NCBI RefSeq assembly: GCF_042685085.1
Contig: NZ_JBHUMM010000002.1
Span: 186,001-250,000, forward strand
From: Marinicrinis sediminis
Lineage (GTDB): Bacteria; Bacillota; Bacilli; Paenibacillales; KCTC-33676
DNA: 64,000 nucleotides
Reading direction: 5' to 3'
The position numbers and the translations under genes are program-made. The notes beneath the pieces were generated by a model. The model had not been told where the DNA came from, made no database searches, and worked only from the letters and a program-made list of their open reading frames with translations. Positions 34,917-43,519 of this stretch are shown piece by piece; the first letter of the stretch is position 1, and each line of letters opens with the position of its first letter.

Positions 34917-35738
34917 TTAGTGTAGGGAAGAAACATAATTCACCACAAACAGGTTCAAGAGCAACACCCCGCTGCAGCATACGTTCAGCCATGCTCTCCG
35001 TTTGCCGGACGTGCCCCGCCGATAATGGAGCAATACATAGACGACATACATGATCAGCAGTCCAATGGTGCTGCCCACCTTCACATCCATCAGCATCGAC
35101 AAATCTCCGATAATGATAATCCAGATCAAGGCGAACAGCAGCGAGAGGACCAGCAGACCTGCGCCCGCCACCACACTGCGAAACGCATAGGCATCAATAC
35201 GATCCAGACTCGGCAGCTTGTTCAGCAGGGCAGACCATTTTTTTTGCTTCAATTTCCGATGCAGAAACAGATAGGTGCCCGAGAAAATAGCGCCGAGTGC
35301 AAAGATGGAATAGCCGGAAAGGGCAAACAAAATATGAATAAAAATAAACGGCTCTTCCTGATGCCATTCGGCCGTCGATTCGATCGCAGCTGCCGGATTG
35401 AAAAACAGGGACGACAACAAGAAGCAGAACGCCGACACACTTACAAAAAAGAAGATCCAGTCCATCCGAAAGACTAGGAGCAAGATCAATGACAACGTTC
35501 CCAGAATCCAGGCCAGAAAAAACAAGGTTTCAAACATGCTGTACACCGGTATATAGGTGGTCGCGGAAACCCTGAAGATAAAAAAAAGGCTCTGGAGTAC
35601 CCAGACAAAAGTAAGCAACCCTGTGCCTACTTGCTTGGCAAGCGGATTTTTTCTTCCGAAAAGGTCCGCTGAAAAAAACAAGAGGCTCAGGGCATACATA
35701 TAGACCATGAAATTATAAAAGGTTTGTTCAAAAACCAT
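34917..35738 (-). CDS. hemX: HemX/CcsA-like integral membrane protein
   Basis: A 273-aa membrane protein with about eight hydrophobic helices, of the cytochrome c assembly (CcsA/CcmC/HemX) superfamily. The FIFIHILFALSGYSIFALGAIFSGTYL segment carries the family histidine in a helix. In B. subtilis HemX lowers the level of HemA protein after translation. It lies between hemA and met8, with 20 bases to hemA and nine to met8. The start ATG at 35738 has only a weak ribosome site, consistent with translational dependence on hemA. Confidence 0.88.
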   Translation of the reverse strand: MVFEQTFYNFMVYMYALSLLFFSADLFGRKNPLAKQVGTGLLTFVWVLQSLFFIFRVSATTYIPVYSMFETLFFLAWILGTLSLILLLVFRMDWIFFFVSVSAFCFLLSSLFFNPAAAIESTAEWHQEEPFIFIHILFALSGYSIFALGAIFSGTYLFLHRKLKQKKWSALLNKLPSLDRIDAYAFRSVVAGAGLLVLSLLFALIWIIIIGDLSMLMDVKVGSTIGLLIMYVVYVLLHYRRGTSGKRRAWLNVCCSGVLLLNLFVVNYVSSLH

Positions 35739-35758
35739 CGCTTATCTCAACCCGCTTC

Positions 35759-37204
35759 CTATGTTCGGGCTAAAACCGGATTCGTTTGGGGAAAGGTGAA
35801 CAGGGTTCTCTCATCCTTTGGCTCGCCCTTTGGCTCGCCCTGCGGCTCGTCGACTGGCTTGTCAATCTCCGTTGCCCTTTGCTTCTTCTCTGCAAACTGG
35901 CGGTTCGCGAGCGCCAACTTCTCTTCACGGGATTCGAGCACGTCCTCGAGCGCAAAAAACTTGGTAAACAGTTCAATGCTCTCGTGGCTGTTCTTGTCTG
36001 TCGCCATTTCCTTCAGGTTCAAGATCGGATCATGCATCATCTGATTGACGATGCTCTTCGTCAGCTTGCGAATGACTTTCTTCTCGCGCTCATCCAGGTC
36101 AGGGAGCTTGTTGAACATGCTCTCCATTGTCTCCTGATGTATACGAGCGGCTTTTTCCTGCAGTGCGCGAATTACAGGCGTCACGCCGAGCGTCTTGTAC
36201 CACTGTTCAAAAGCCAGAATTTCCGTATGAATCATATCATATATTTTAGCAGCTTCCTGCTTTCTCTGCTCCAGATTACTCTCCACAATTCCTTCGAGAT
36301 CATCAATATCGTAAAGGAAAACATTCTCCACATGATGAACATCCGGATCAATATCGCGGGGTACTGCAATATCGATGAAGAAGATCGGTCGAGCCTTGCG
36401 GTTTCTCATGGCCTGCTCTACCTCATCACGGGTGAGTACCGCCTGCTTCGAACCGGTAGAACTGATGACAATGTCTGCATCTGCGAGCGTCTCCTGCAAT
36501 CGATCCATCCCGGTTGCCTTGCCCTGGAATCGGCTGGCCAGCTCTTCAGCGCGTTCGACTGTACGATTGACGACCGTGACCTGATTGGCCCCATTTTCCA
36601 CCATGTACTTGACAGTCAGCTCACTCATTTTGCCTGCGCCCACAATCAGCACATGCTTGTTCTGAAAGTGTCCGAAGATGCGTTTGGCCAGTTCCACAGC
36701 TGCATAGCTAACACTGACGGCATTTTCCCCGATAGACGTTTCAGAATGAGCCCGCTTGGCTAGTGTGATCCCTTGCTTGAAGAGCATATTGAACAGCGTA
36801 CCCGTTGCCTTTTGCTGCTGGGCAGTCAAGAAAGCATCCCGCACCTGACCGAGAATCTGTGTTTCGCCAATGACCATGGAGTCCAGACCCGAGGTGACCT
36901 TGAATAGGTGCTCGATCGCATCATGGTCTTCATATATATACAGATGCTGTGTGAACTGCTCACGCGGGATACCGAACCAGTTTTCCATAAACGTTCTGAT
37001 ATGATATCCGCACACTTGCATGCGATCCACTACCGCATAGATTTCCGTTCGATTACAGGTGGACACGATGACACATTCCAAGATGCTCTTGGTTTGCTTG
37101 AGTATGCCCAGTGCTTCGGTCAAACGCTGCTCAGGCAGTGAAAACTTCTCACGAATCTCCACAGGAGCAGTCCGATAGTTCAACCCTACAGCTAAAATGT
37201 GCAT
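35759..37204 (-). CDS. hemA: HemA, glutamyl-tRNA reductase
   Basis: A 481-aa NADPH enzyme that reduces glutamyl-tRNA to glutamate-1-semialdehyde, the committed step of the C5 heme pathway. The catalytic cysteine is C50 in VSTCNRTE. Further markers: GLDSMVIGETQILGQ, VLIVGAGKMSELTVKY and FFIDIAVPRDIDP. ATG at 37204 (MHILAVGLNY) follows AAAGGTGGG. The protein is about 25 residues longer than B. subtilis HemA because of a hydrophilic tail with a PQGE-PKGE-PKDE repeat. It is first of the seven-gene unit and has a Fur/PerR-like palindrome on its promoter. Confidence 0.96.
   Translation of the reverse strand: MHILAVGLNYRTAPVEIREKFSLPEQRLTEALGILKQTKSILECVIVSTCNRTEIYAVVDRMQVCGYHIRTFMENWFGIPREQFTQHLYIYEDHDAIEHLFKVTSGLDSMVIGETQILGQVRDAFLTAQQQKATGTLFNMLFKQGITLAKRAHSETSIGENAVSVSYAAVELAKRIFGHFQNKHVLIVGAGKMSELTVKYMVENGANQVTVVNRTVERAEELASRFQGKATGMDRLQETLADADIVISSTGSKQAVLTRDEVEQAMRNRKARPIFFIDIAVPRDIDPDVHHVENVFLYDIDDLEGIVESNLEQRKQEAAKIYDMIHTEILAFEQWYKTLGVTPVIRALQEKAARIHQETMESMFNKLPDLDEREKKVIRKLTKSIVNQMMHDPILNLKEMATDKNSHESIELFTKFFALEDVLESREEKLALANRQFAEKKQRATEIDKPVDEPQGEPKGEPKDERTLFTFPQTNPVLART
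35815..35850. repeat. 12-bp in-frame tandem repeat in the hemA 3' end
   Basis: Three 12-base units, CCTTTGGCTCGC twice exactly (35815-35838) and CCTGCGGCTCGT once (35839-35850). On the minus strand they encode the PQGE-PKGE-PKDE tail of HemA. Confidence 0.85.
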
Positions 37205-37226
37205 GTGATTCCCACCTTTCTGTTGA

Positions 37227-37245
37227 AATAACAATTCTCATTATA
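37227..37245 (-). promoter_or_regulatory. Fur/PerR-like box over the hemA extended -10
   Basis: The minus-strand 19-mer beginning TATAATGAGAATTG matches the Fur box GATAATGATAATCATTATC at 14 of 19 positions. Its first six bases are the TATAAT -10 element (37240-37245), preceded by TGC as an extended -10. A repressor bound here would cover the transcription start. B. subtilis hemA is controlled by PerR, a Fur-family protein, which makes the site plausible; the 7-1-7 PerR match itself is weaker (9 of 14). Confidence 0.5.
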
Positions 37246-37378
37246 GCATAACTCGACTAGCTTCTAGACAGAAAATATGAAGAAAGTTAGAACCTTTCGT
37301 GACGACCAAAGGCTCTCCCTTTCTTCACATAGTATGTGTTTTTACCTAAATTGACATACTTTCCCTTGCCGCATTCCG

Positions 37379-37918
37379 TCAGGATTCCGCGCCATACTGC
37401 TGAAGCTGTTTCAGCCGATTGCTCAGATCCGCATCTGCCTGCTGCATCGCTTCGACTTCTGAGGCATAGAGATGACCATCTGAAGCCATCATCTTCCGAT
37501 AGGATGCAAACAGAGGATCATAGGCATCTGCGAGCTGTTGCAGACCCTCCTGTTCGGTAGCAGACAGTTCTCTGGCTCCTGCGATTTGCAGGCGGAGAAT
37601 GAACGCCATAAGCTCCTGAAGTGATGCAAGTGAGGATAGCTTGCCGCCGGCTGTCGAACGAACGAGCCGTTCATGGACATAGTGAGCCGCATAGGCGGTC
37701 TGTTTCAGCATGTCCAGCTCTTCCGTGCTTCGCAGTCGTGCGGTATCATCGAGATGATGACCGAGCATTTCAATTTGAAACAAGGAAACCTCGTACAGCA
37801 TTTGCATGGCGTCCTCTCCATCATCACCCGCACTTAGCATATGGCGAAGCTGATACACCGGAACGAGGATCAGCACTGCGATCACCGTGCCTGCCAACAT
37901 TTTTTTAAATCGAGTCAA
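37379..37918 (-). CDS. Membrane-anchored helical protein, function unknown
   Basis: A 179-aa protein with a basic start and one N-terminal helix (about 6-23: MLAGTVIAVLILVPVYQL), then an entirely helical, acidic extracytoplasmic part (YEVSLFQIEMLGHHLDDTARL, ELMAFILRLQIAGAREL, QQADADLSNRLKQLQQYG). I recognise no family. TTG at 37918 lies eight bases after GGAGG, giving MTRFKKMLAG; the ATG at 37924 is too close to the ribosome site. It is a single gene between speD and hemA, and the same helical layout is seen in several envelope-stress sensors, which is only an analogy. Confidence 0.7.
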   Translation of the reverse strand: MTRFKKMLAGTVIAVLILVPVYQLRHMLSAGDDGEDAMQMLYEVSLFQIEMLGHHLDDTARLRSTEELDMLKQTAYAAHYVHERLVRSTAGGKLSSLASLQELMAFILRLQIAGARELSATEQEGLQQLADAYDPLFASYRKMMASDGHLYASEVEAMQQADADLSNRLKQLQQYGAES

Positions 37919-37988
37919 GACCATTCCCTCCCCGGACCATGAACTTGTACGTTCCATTCTCATTGTATGGGGAGGGCAGAAAATAAAT

Positions 37989-38014
37989 AACCATGGATGC
38001 AAGCATCCATGGTT
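37989..38014 (-). terminator. Terminator downstream of speD
   Basis: AACCATGGATGC and GCATCCATGGTT form a perfect 12-bp stem with a two-base AA spacer. On the minus strand the arm is followed by ATTTATTTTC. It lies 19 bases after the speD stop. Confidence 0.8.
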
Positions 38015-38032
38015 ACCCAACATTGGCTATCA

Positions 38033-38434
38033 TTATTTTACAGTTTGCACTAGCTTACAAACCGGTTCTTCAACCGTCAGTTCGCCAAGTCCACGTACTA
38101 GTTTTTTCGCATATACTCGGTCAGGCTGCAGCACAGCAATCAGAGAATCGATCGCAATTTGCGGATCGACCGTTTCACCACAAGTGTAGCAATCAATGGC
38201 TGCAAATCCTTTCTCAGGATACGTATGAATCGAGAGATGACTTTCTGAGAGTAAAACGAGTACCGTTGCCCCTTGCGGCTCGAATTGTTTTCCTTGTACA
38301 GATAAAACTGTAGCACCAGATGCTTCTGCCGCCTCTACCATTTGAGCTTCCAACCATTCTGCGTCGTTCAATTTCTCAAATTGAACTCCCCAAGTATCAA
38401 CAGCAACGTGTCTTCCGAAAGTTGAGTATTCCAT
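38033..38434 (-). CDS. speD: S-adenosylmethionine decarboxylase proenzyme
   Basis: A 133-aa pyruvoyl enzyme (SpeD/SpeH class 1b) that makes decarboxylated SAM, the aminopropyl donor for spermidine. The self-cleavage site is LLSESHLSIHTYPE, expected to cut between E64 and S65 so that S65 becomes the pyruvoyl group. The proton-donor cysteine is in DCYTCGE (C82/C85). Full length for the family. It has a terminator of its own, and no spermidine synthase or arginine decarboxylase gene lies beside it in this window. Confidence 0.95.
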   Translation of the reverse strand: MEYSTFGRHVAVDTWGVQFEKLNDAEWLEAQMVEAAEASGATVLSVQGKQFEPQGATVLVLLSESHLSIHTYPEKGFAAIDCYTCGETVDPQIAIDSLIAVLQPDRVYAKKLVRGLGELTVEEPVCKLVQTVK

Positions 38435-38634
38435 CTTTCGGTTTCCCCCTTCCTAGGAATAAAATAAACTGGATTTCATCCACTAGGACCTACGTCATTC
38501 ACTTCTCGAGGGAATATACTCTCGCAACATATAATGTCCTGAGATTCCTGAGTGAATCCTGGTTCCTATTCAAATAACGTCAACGAAGAATAAAATAACA
38601 TCTATCGGCGATAATTGCAAGACTTTTTACAAAA

Positions 38635-38669
38635 AAATTAAAAAAACCTTTTCCTGAAAAGGAAAAGGT
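38635..38669 (-). terminator. Terminator of the 38.7-39.3 kb gene
   Basis: ACCTTTTCC and GGAAAAGGT form a nine-bp stem with a six-base loop, followed on the minus strand by a run of T residues (TTTTTTAATTTTTTT). It lies 15 bases after the stop of the hypothetical gene. Confidence 0.85.
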
Positions 38670-38683
38670 CTTGGATTCAAAAT

Positions 38684-39280
38684 TCAAGCTTCGAGCGCAA
38701 ACAGTTGCTGTGCAAGGGTGTACAGTTGCTGATCCAGTTCAACTCGCGCCTGCGCATGCATCTGCTGATTGCGCAGATCCAGCAGACGGTCTACTTCCGT
38801 GCGCAAAAGCTCAATTTCCGCTTCTGCCTGGAGCTGCATATATTGTTCCTCCAGCAAGGCAGCGGTATGCTTGTAGGCATAAACGAGCCGTTCTTCTCCC
38901 GCTTTATGCTCCACAATCTGTACGACACAGCCATGCTTGTATTCATAAGCCATCACATAAGCAGGATAAATACGATGTACCAATGCGTCCCCTTTATACT
39001 TGCTGAGAGCTTTACGCATCGTGTTTGCCAGTTTCAAATTGGTGAATCGGCATGATCCGTTCAACTCGTAATAAGATTCCTTGCGTTCAAAAGACAATGT
39101 AACATGTTCACTAGAATCGAAATCGTGGATCCCAACCTCCTGATCTCCGTTTTCGTACACTTTCGTTTGCAGCGCAATCTGTTGGTTCAGACCCGCAAAC
39201 AAATCCACAAACTCCAGCAATTCGGCTTCCGTTAGTTTTAAGCAGGTCTTGACATAAACTGTCTCTAACCGCCTAGCCAT
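38684..39280 (-). CDS. Hypothetical cytoplasmic protein
   Basis: A 198-aa protein without signal or membrane helix. The first 120 residues look like an alpha/beta domain (KVYENGDQEVGIHDF, HVTLSFERKESYYELNGSCRF, YPAYVMAYEYKHGCVVQIVE). The last 70 are a long helix rich in Glu, Gln and Leu, likely a coiled coil (LLEEQYMQLQAEAEIELLRTE). I do not recognise it. It is a single gene with its own terminator. A TATAAT at 39346-39351 on the minus strand, about 65 bases upstream, may be its -10. Confidence 0.75.
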   Translation of the reverse strand: MARRLETVYVKTCLKLTEAELLEFVDLFAGLNQQIALQTKVYENGDQEVGIHDFDSSEHVTLSFERKESYYELNGSCRFTNLKLANTMRKALSKYKGDALVHRIYPAYVMAYEYKHGCVVQIVEHKAGEERLVYAYKHTAALLEEQYMQLQAEAEIELLRTEVDRLLDLRNQQMHAQARVELDQQLYTLAQQLFALEA

Positions 39281-39618
39281 AAAAATCCCTCGATTCTGTT
39301 TTTTGGAAAAGGCGCTTTGTTTTCAAAGACTTCTCTTCAATAAACATTATACTACAGGTGATTGGAATATTCCTACTGCTCCACATTGCGAATTTACACA
39401 AAATTGAAGAAATCATGCAATGCCGCATTATTAACCGAATAAAACCGTTGAAATGCTCTGCCATTCGTTTAAATTCAAATACAGAGACCCTGCCCCGAAC
39501 ACGAATTGTACGTGCAGGGCAGGGTCTCTCTAAATGATACAGGGTTTGATTCAGTTAGATGAATCCATGGCATGAATCCATTGTATCGTTCCGTATGATG
39601 ATTTCTTGGCAGACTGCC
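39281..39618. other. Intergenic gap between RND pump and hypothetical gene
   Basis: This 338-base gap holds no credible gene. It contains a terminator (39482-39530), a GGAATATTCC palindrome near 39363-39372, and a TATAAT on the minus strand at 39346-39351 without a convincing -35. I see nothing else in it. Confidence 0.6.
39482..39530 (-). terminator. Strong hairpin downstream of the RND pump gene
   Basis: AGAGACCCTGCCC and GGGCAGGGTCTCT form a 13-bp GC-rich stem around a 21-base loop. The following T-run is poor (TGTATTTG). It is placed as the terminator of the pump, about 90 bases after its stop. Confidence 0.65.
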
Positions 39619-42600
39619 TTATTTCTGAGCCGCTCTTTCCTTGCGAATTGAACGGTAAAACGCAATCTCATACATGACTGGTACAAACAGAAGGGTGAGC
39701 AATGTAGAGGTGGTCAAGCCGCCGATGACGACGACCGCCAGCCCTTTGGAAATCAATCCCCCTTCCGGCGTAGAGAAGGCAAGTGGCAGCAGTGCAGCGA
39801 CCGTAGCAAAGGCCGTCATCAGAATCGGTCGAATCCGAGTCTTGCCTGCCTCAACCAGTGCTTCACGGATCGGCTTGCCTTCCTCTCTGTTCTGGTTCAC
39901 CCGATCCACGAGTACGATCGCATTGGTTACAACGATCCCCACGAGCATCAGGAAGCCGATCATGGCACTCATGGAAAGCGGCTCATTGGCCAGCACCAAA
40001 CCAACGACAGCGCCAATCGGTACAAACAGCAATGAAGTGAGGATGACAAATGGCAATCTGGCTTTACCGAAGAAAATAAGCATTGTCAGATACACCAGAC
40101 CGATCGCAATGACAATGGCGACCAACAAATCCTGCAAGGTCTGGGCAGTTTCATCTGAGCCGCCGCCTGCTTCAAAACTGACCCCTTCCGGCAGGTCCAG
40201 CTCCTGAACGGCTTCCTTCACTTCCGCAGATACCCCAAACGTATCGTTGCCAATGATCTGGGCGGAAATGCGGGCAAACACCCGCTCATCGAGCTTCTGT
40301 ATTTGTGTGACGACGTCTTCCTGCTTCACCTCAGCAATTTCCTTCAGGGCAATTGGCCCCTGCTGAGTGAACAGTTGCAGGTTCTCCAGCTCTTCCTGAC
40401 TGGAGAGCTCACGGTCATACGTAATCTCGATTTCGCGATTCTCTCCATTCAATTCATAGGGCCCAACTTGAATTGGCTGGGTTTGCTCACTGATCAGCCC
40501 GAGCACCTGGAACGGCGAAACACCTGTTTCCCTGACTTTCGACGCATCCAGCTCCACGGTCCACTGGGCTTGTTTTTCCTGCATGTTGTTGGTCACATAC
40601 TTCAGATCGGATCGCTCAGTCAGATATTGTTCAACCTGAGACGCCGCTTCAGTCAAACGATTCGAATCGCTGGCAAACAGGTCGATGTCGATGGTATTGT
40701 TTGACGGTGGTCCCGATGTGTTCATCTCCATCACACTGATGACAGCTTCAGGCTGTATACGCTCCGCAATCTCTGCAAACTCCCCTTCAATCTCCGGAAT
40801 CGCCTGATCGATATCGACATCCTCAGCAAGCTCCACAAAAAATTGCAGTCGATTTGCTTTGGCCGATGAGGTCATATAATCATACGTACCGATAGCAGCG
40901 AAAACTTTCGGATAGCTCTCTTCCTGCTCCATCAGTCGCTCTTCCAGCTTGATGGACAGCTCATTGCTTGCCTCAAGTGGTGTAGAGGCAGGCAGGTTCA
41001 CTTCGGCAGAGATGAGCTTCTGCTTCTCATTGGGCAGGAAGACAAATCCAAGAGATGGAACTGGAATGAGCGCGACCACGAGAAGAACAATCGCTATCCC
41101 GATTGAAATCCATTTGTGATTCAGCGACCAGCGAAGGGTTTTCTCATAGCCTCTAACGTATCTGCCTTCCTTCTCAGGCGTATCCTTGACCCGCTTGAAG
41201 GAAAATCTCGACAGCACCGGAATGACCGTTACCGCGACCACGAGAGAAGCGAGAAGTGCGATGACGACCGTCAGGGCAAACGGAAGAAAGAACGCTCCGG
41301 TAATGCCCCCCACCAGCCCCAGTGGCATAAAGACCACGATAGAAGTCAATGTAGAAGACAGGATCGGGCTGATCATCTGTTTCGTACCGGCATAGGTCAG
41401 TTCGGAACGATTTCCGTTTGGCTGCAAACGAATTTTGCGATACACATTCTCAATGACGATAATACTGTCATCCACGACCCGGCCGACCGCCACGGCCATG
41501 CCAGCCAGACTCATAATGTTCAGCGTGTAGCCGAGCCATTTGAGGAAAATCGCGGCAATGAGCAGGGAAAGCGGGATCGAGATGATGGCAATCAGGGTTG
41601 CACGAATGTTACGCAGGAACAGCAGAACCGCCAGTGAAGCAAACAGGGCCCCAAACAAGCCTTTCTCAACCAGCTCGCTGATGGACAGCTGAATGCCTTC
41701 TGCCTGGTCAAAGGTCGTCACATATTCGATCTTGTCTGTATACGTATCCAGCGCCTCAAATACGCGCTCCACGACTTCCACGGTGTTCGCATTCTGCTTC
41801 TTGTTGATCAGCAGGGAGACACTGTCCTTCATATTGTATCGGAAGTATTCGGACTTCTCGTTGACTTCCTCAAAGGTAGCCAGATCGCCTAACTGAACTG
41901 TCCCGCCCGTCACCGGGGAAGTGAAGCGAATAGCCTCGATCTGCTCGAGGGTTGACAGCTTCTCACTCACTTTGACGGGGATGACGATCGATTCCGTGTC
42001 CACGGTCCCCGCTGGGAAGGAGAAGTAGGAAGATTGAATAGCTTCCTTGATGGCATTCAATCCGACGCCATTCTGAAGCGCCTGCTGCTTGTTCACCTCA
42101 AGACGGAGGAATTGCTGGGGAACGGCGGAAATCCCGACACTGTTTACCCCTTCAATCTTTTGAAGCTCCGGCTTCAATTCATTCTGCACCCACTCATCTA
42201 CTGGGCCTTCTCCTACAGGGAACAAAGCCATGCTTACGACCGGAATCGCACCAAACGAGAAGCGATCCACACTGGTGGTAATGTCTTCAGGCAGGGAAAC
42301 CTTGGAGAAGATTTCATTCACCTGCTGGGAGGCTTGCTCCATGTCATGTCCGAACGGATAGGTGAGCTGAATACGGGAGACACTCTCCATGGATTGACTG
42401 GTCATGGAATCCAGATCCTCCAGGCCCTTGAACTCTTTCTCCAGCACAGTCGTTACTTTGTTGTCCACGTCACCTGGTGATGCCCCCGGGTAAATAACGG
42501 TGACCGACAGTTGTGGGGCTTCGATGTCAGGAAGCAGGTCTGTTTTCAGTGTCTGAAATGAAAACACACCTACTCCAAGCAGCAGGATACTTAATATGAG

Positions 42601-42645
42601 GATGGCTGCCGGGTTTTTTAAACTAAAACGGGCTAAAAACTGCAT
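39619..42645 (-). CDS. RND-family efflux transporter (SwrC/AcrB-like)
   Basis: A 1008-aa resistance-nodulation-division transporter with twelve predicted membrane helices and two large extracytoplasmic loops. Markers include NPAAILILSILLLGVGVFSF in TM1, AVGRVVDDSIIVIENVYRK at TM4 with the proton-relay aspartates, and GIVVTNAIVLVDRVNQNREEG with TRIRPILMTAFATVAALLPLAF near the end. Gram-positive relatives such as SwrC export surfactin-like lipopeptides or detergents; no membrane fusion partner or regulator gene is adjacent. ATG at 42645 follows GGAGG; 23 upstream in-frame codons are not family sequence. Substrate is unknown. Confidence 0.93.
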   Translation of the reverse strand: MQFLARFSLKNPAAILILSILLLGVGVFSFQTLKTDLLPDIEAPQLSVTVIYPGASPGDVDNKVTTVLEKEFKGLEDLDSMTSQSMESVSRIQLTYPFGHDMEQASQQVNEIFSKVSLPEDITTSVDRFSFGAIPVVSMALFPVGEGPVDEWVQNELKPELQKIEGVNSVGISAVPQQFLRLEVNKQQALQNGVGLNAIKEAIQSSYFSFPAGTVDTESIVIPVKVSEKLSTLEQIEAIRFTSPVTGGTVQLGDLATFEEVNEKSEYFRYNMKDSVSLLINKKQNANTVEVVERVFEALDTYTDKIEYVTTFDQAEGIQLSISELVEKGLFGALFASLAVLLFLRNIRATLIAIISIPLSLLIAAIFLKWLGYTLNIMSLAGMAVAVGRVVDDSIIVIENVYRKIRLQPNGNRSELTYAGTKQMISPILSSTLTSIVVFMPLGLVGGITGAFFLPFALTVVIALLASLVVAVTVIPVLSRFSFKRVKDTPEKEGRYVRGYEKTLRWSLNHKWISIGIAIVLLVVALIPVPSLGFVFLPNEKQKLISAEVNLPASTPLEASNELSIKLEERLMEQEESYPKVFAAIGTYDYMTSSAKANRLQFFVELAEDVDIDQAIPEIEGEFAEIAERIQPEAVISVMEMNTSGPPSNNTIDIDLFASDSNRLTEAASQVEQYLTERSDLKYVTNNMQEKQAQWTVELDASKVRETGVSPFQVLGLISEQTQPIQVGPYELNGENREIEITYDRELSSQEELENLQLFTQQGPIALKEIAEVKQEDVVTQIQKLDERVFARISAQIIGNDTFGVSAEVKEAVQELDLPEGVSFEAGGGSDETAQTLQDLLVAIVIAIGLVYLTMLIFFGKARLPFVILTSLLFVPIGAVVGLVLANEPLSMSAMIGFLMLVGIVVTNAIVLVDRVNQNREEGKPIREALVEAGKTRIRPILMTAFATVAALLPLAFSTPEGGLISKGLAVVVIGGLTTSTLLTLLFVPVMYEIAFYRSIRKERAAQK

Positions 42646-42733
42646 GTTTAATTCCTCCAATTGAATTGATGGCTTCTCCATGCCTCTCAGGCTCCCTTGC
42701 GCAACCTGGTGCATGAATCTGATTTCTAGTCTT

Positions 42734-42763
42734 ATTGTATATACTTTGTATAATGTTTGTCAA
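42734..42763 (-). promoter_or_regulatory. Sigma-A promoter of the RND pump gene
   Basis: A perfect TTGACA (42758-42763), an 18-base spacer and TACAAT (42734-42739) on the minus strand. The region carries two TTGTATA copies on the plus strand, possible half-sites for a regulator. Confidence 0.65.
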
Positions 42764-42889
42764 TAGTTTTCTTGTTTACAAGGAAAGACAGCCTGTCATA
42801 CCTTTATGTTCATCAGTTTGGCATTAGAACCTGTCGGGTTATTCGCATAGACGCTATCCATTTTCAGGGCCGGATCACGGAACACTCGA

Positions 42890-42922
42890 CAAAAAAACCG
42901 CAGCTGTCATCCCAGCTGCGGT
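42890..42922 (-). terminator. Terminator downstream of engB
   Basis: ACCGCAGCTG and CAGCTGCGGT form a perfect ten-bp stem with a five-base loop, followed on the minus strand by TTTTTTT. It begins four bases after the engB stop. Confidence 0.92.
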
Positions 42923-42925
42923 CAT

Positions 42926-43519
42926 TCATTCTGCTTGTTTATAAAAGGATTGGATAACGTCCCAAAGTTCATCCCGACCCATACCGGATTCAGAGGAAAA
43001 CAATACGAGCGGGTCTTGTTTTCTACGTCCAATCGTTTGTTCAATCTGCCGGACATGTGCGCCCCATTTGTTTTTGGAGATTTTGTCTGCTTTTGTGGCT
43101 ACAATGATGCACGGGATATTGAAATGGAGCATCCAGTCGTACATTAACTGATCATCTTTGGATGGCGCATGCCGGATGTCGAGAACGAGTAATACCGCTT
43201 TCAGCGGCTCCCGGTTCAACAAGTAGGCCTCGATCATTTTCCCCCACTTTTGCCGTTCGCTCTTAGACACTTTCGCATAACCGTATCCCGGAAAATCAAC
43301 AAAGTAAATTTCGTCATTGATTCTGTAATAATTAAGTTGCTGTGTTTTTCCAGGCTGAGAGCTTGTCCTCGCCAGATTTTTACGCTGGATCAGTTTATTA
43401 ATCAGCGAGGACTTGCCTACGTTAGAGCGCCCTGCCAGCGCAAACTCTGGCAAGGCATCATCCGGATACTGGTCAGGTCCTACCGCCGAAATGATAAATT
43501 CGCTCTGATGAATTTTCAT
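42926..43519 (-). CDS. engB: EngB/YsxC, ribosome-biogenesis GTPase
   Basis: A 197-aa essential GTPase that assists late assembly of the 50S ribosomal subunit. G1 is GRSNVGKSS, G3 lies in DFPGYGYAK and G4 is TKADK; TSSQPGKTQQLNYY is the switch I region. The ATG overlaps the lonA stop by four bases, the same lonA-ysxC coupling as in B. subtilis. It ends the lonB-lonA-engB run at a strong terminator. Confidence 0.96.
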   Translation of the reverse strand: MKIHQSEFIISAVGPDQYPDDALPEFALAGRSNVGKSSLINKLIQRKNLARTSSQPGKTQQLNYYRINDEIYFVDFPGYGYAKVSKSERQKWGKMIEAYLLNREPLKAVLLVLDIRHAPSKDDQLMYDWMLHFNIPCIIVATKADKISKNKWGAHVRQIEQTIGRRKQDPLVLFSSESGMGRDELWDVIQSFYKQAE

